Part shown: positions 11,753 through 12,758 of the stretch, one piece after another | Layout: every line of letters begins with the position of its first letter | Numbering within the stretch: the first letter of the stretch is position 1 | Notes under the pieces: generated by a model | What the model saw: only the letters and a program-made list of their open reading frames with translations | The model's database searches: none | Told to the model about the DNA's origin: nothing | Translations under genes and position numbers: made by a program | Assembly (NCBI GenBank): GCA_013415795.1 | Contig: JAAEEL010000027.1 | Coordinates: forward strand, 1 to 12,758 | Origin: Methanocellales archaeon | GTDB lineage: Archaea; Halobacteriota; UBA148 | Direction: 5' to 3' | DNA length: 12,758 bases

Positions 11753-12758
11753 ATGGGGATGGGGATGTCAATGGCTCTAACATCTGTTTTACAAGATAAA
11801 GTTGATAATATAGGACAAGTAGATGTCGTTGTCGGCATTCCTACTAAGGACGTTGAAGCGACCGTAGTGCATACATTGAACGTAATCGGAATGGGGCTCC
11901 AAAAATGTTTTGAAGGAGTTGATAGCTTAGTAGTAATTTCAAATGGATTTTCGAGTGATAAAACTAAAGAGTTGGCAGAGATGTTCTCGTTGCCGCCTTC
12001 AATCGAAAAGATCGTAACAGATGATATAGGCGGAGCAGGAAAAGGTAGTGCGGTTCGAACAACACTTGAAATTGCAATGGCAACTGATGCTAAATGTATA
12101 CTGTTGGTGGATGGTGACTTGTTAAGCATTTCACCTTCTTGGGTGGGTCACTTGGCTGAACCGATATTGTTTGGGGCTGATCTCGTCGTTCCATTTTACA
12201 TCAGAGATAAATATGATGGAGTGATCACGAACAATATAACTTATCCTCTTATGCGCTCCGTATTCAGGGCGAATATCAGACAACCCATTGGCGGCGATTT
12301 TGCTCTTTCTCGCAGGTTAGCTGAAAGGCTGCTTAAACATCCGATCTTTCCAAACCATTTTGGCGTTGATATATGCATAACCACTGTAGCTGCAGCAGAG
12401 CAAATGAATATCAGAGAGTCGCTATTGGGACTTAAGATACATTCGTCAGTTAGGGGATACGTCGACACGCGCAATCATCTAAGTGCAATGTTTCAACAGG
12501 TTATAAGAACTCAGTTTGAACTGATGAAATACTATGAGGAGAACTGGAAGAATGTTTCGCAGAAGGTGAAAATACAGAGAAGAAAAAACACCCATCAATA
12601 CGGACAGAAACCCGTTCCAGTGCAAGTAGACCCAATGAAGCTTATTTTACATTTCAAAGAAGGATTTAAAAACCATAGTGACTTATTAGAGCAGATATTG
12701 CCCAAGGATGTTTTCAAAAAAGTGTGTGCATGCAAGCAACAGAATAGGTTCGATCCAG
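11753..12758 (+). CDS. GT-A glycosyltransferase, mannosylglycerate/glucosylglycerate synthase-like (cut by right edge)
   Basis: The frame starts after a TAA at 11750-11752 and is open to the window end (335 codons), so the C-terminus is missing. The product resembles retaining GT-A enzymes of the GT78/GT81 kind, which move a sugar from a nucleotide-sugar to glycerate or 3-phosphoglycerate. Evidence: the VVVGIPTKD strand (25-33); VVISNGFSSDKT (60-71); GGAGKGSA (93-100), like the nucleotide-binding GxGKG; the metal-binding DGD at 120-122 in LLVDGDLLSISPSWV; QPIGGDFALSR (177-187), the counterpart of the acceptor-site QPLGGE region; and FGVDICIT (203-210) with H230. There is no signal peptide or membrane segment. 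The start is one of four in-frame ATGs at 11753, 11759, 11765 and 11771. A compatible-solute role is plausible; donor and acceptor cannot be read from sequence. Confidence 0.82.
   Translation, partial: MGMGMSMALTSVLQDKVDNIGQVDVVVGIPTKDVEATVVHTLNVIGMGLQKCFEGVDSLVVISNGFSSDKTKELAEMFSLPPSIEKIVTDDIGGAGKGSAVRTTLEIAMATDAKCILLVDGDLLSISPSWVGHLAEPILFGADLVVPFYIRDKYDGVITNNITYPLMRSVFRANIRQPIGGDFALSRRLAERLLKHPIFPNHFGVDICITTVAAAEQMNIRESLLGLKIHSSVRGYVDTRNHLSAMFQQVIRTQFELMKYYEENWKNVSQKVKIQRRKNTHQYGQKPVPVQVDPMKLILHFKEGFKNHSDLLEQILPKDVFKKVCACKQQNRFDP

Noticed and set aside
11737..12474. Two leftward open frames (11737-12129 and 12241-12474)
   Set aside because: They are antisense to the glycosyltransferase, whose plus-strand frame carries recognisable motifs throughout. 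The leftward products are Ser/Thr/Pro-rich shadows.
1..12758. tRNA or rRNA genes, CRISPR arrays, insertion sequences
   Set aside because: I found no cloverleaf, no regular direct-repeat/spacer series and no transposase or terminal repeats; the intergenic regions are short except at the left end and 10187-10590.

Overview
The window looks like a piece of an archaeal, probably euryarchaeal, chromosome of moderate GC (around 40% by eye). The reasons are: the deazaflavin (F420) genes cofG and cofH are separate genes with cofC next to them; PurS, PurL and PurQ are encoded separately; ribosome-binding sites match GGAGGTGATC; TTG starts are frequent; and several genes have a TATA-like box 33-36 bp before the start codon. 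F420 genes together with a UbiA-family membrane enzyme would fit a methanogen, a methane-oxidising relative or an Archaeoglobus-like lineage. That placement is inference, because no marker gene is present.

Layout. 1-820 is AT-rich and gene-poor: a rightward zinc-finger-like gene fragment entering from the left edge, a strong stem-loop (452-480), and a leftward 44-residue protein with a very strong Shine-Dalgarno. 818-3843 is a tight leftward three-gene operon: a periplasmic-binding-protein-fold protein without signal peptide, a divergent UbiA-family membrane protein, and a radical SAM protein with a reduced SPASM-like C-terminus. 4034-7381 is the leftward purine operon purS-purL-purQ (FGAM synthase). 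7471-9549 holds leftward cofG-cofH, the two FO synthase subunits. cofC (9584-10186) diverges from cofG with only 34 bp between starts. A 404-bp non-coding stretch follows, then leftward ilvE (10591-11514). A rightward GT-A glycosyltransferase resembling mannosylglycerate/glucosyl-phosphoglycerate synthases runs off the right edge.

How they work together. CofG and CofH make the deazaflavin FO, and CofC activates the phospho-lactyl-type unit that becomes the side chain, so these three cover much of F420 synthesis. PurS/L/Q form one enzyme of de novo purine synthesis. IlvE finishes branched-chain amino acids. The 818-3843 operon is the least explained part. Its composition (binding-protein-fold protein, radical SAM enzyme, UbiA prenyltransferase homologue) parallels that of quinone pathways such as futalosine-type menaquinone synthesis, but none of the three is an evident orthologue of those enzymes. 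It is the best candidate here for an undescribed pathway, possibly making a prenylated membrane redox cofactor.
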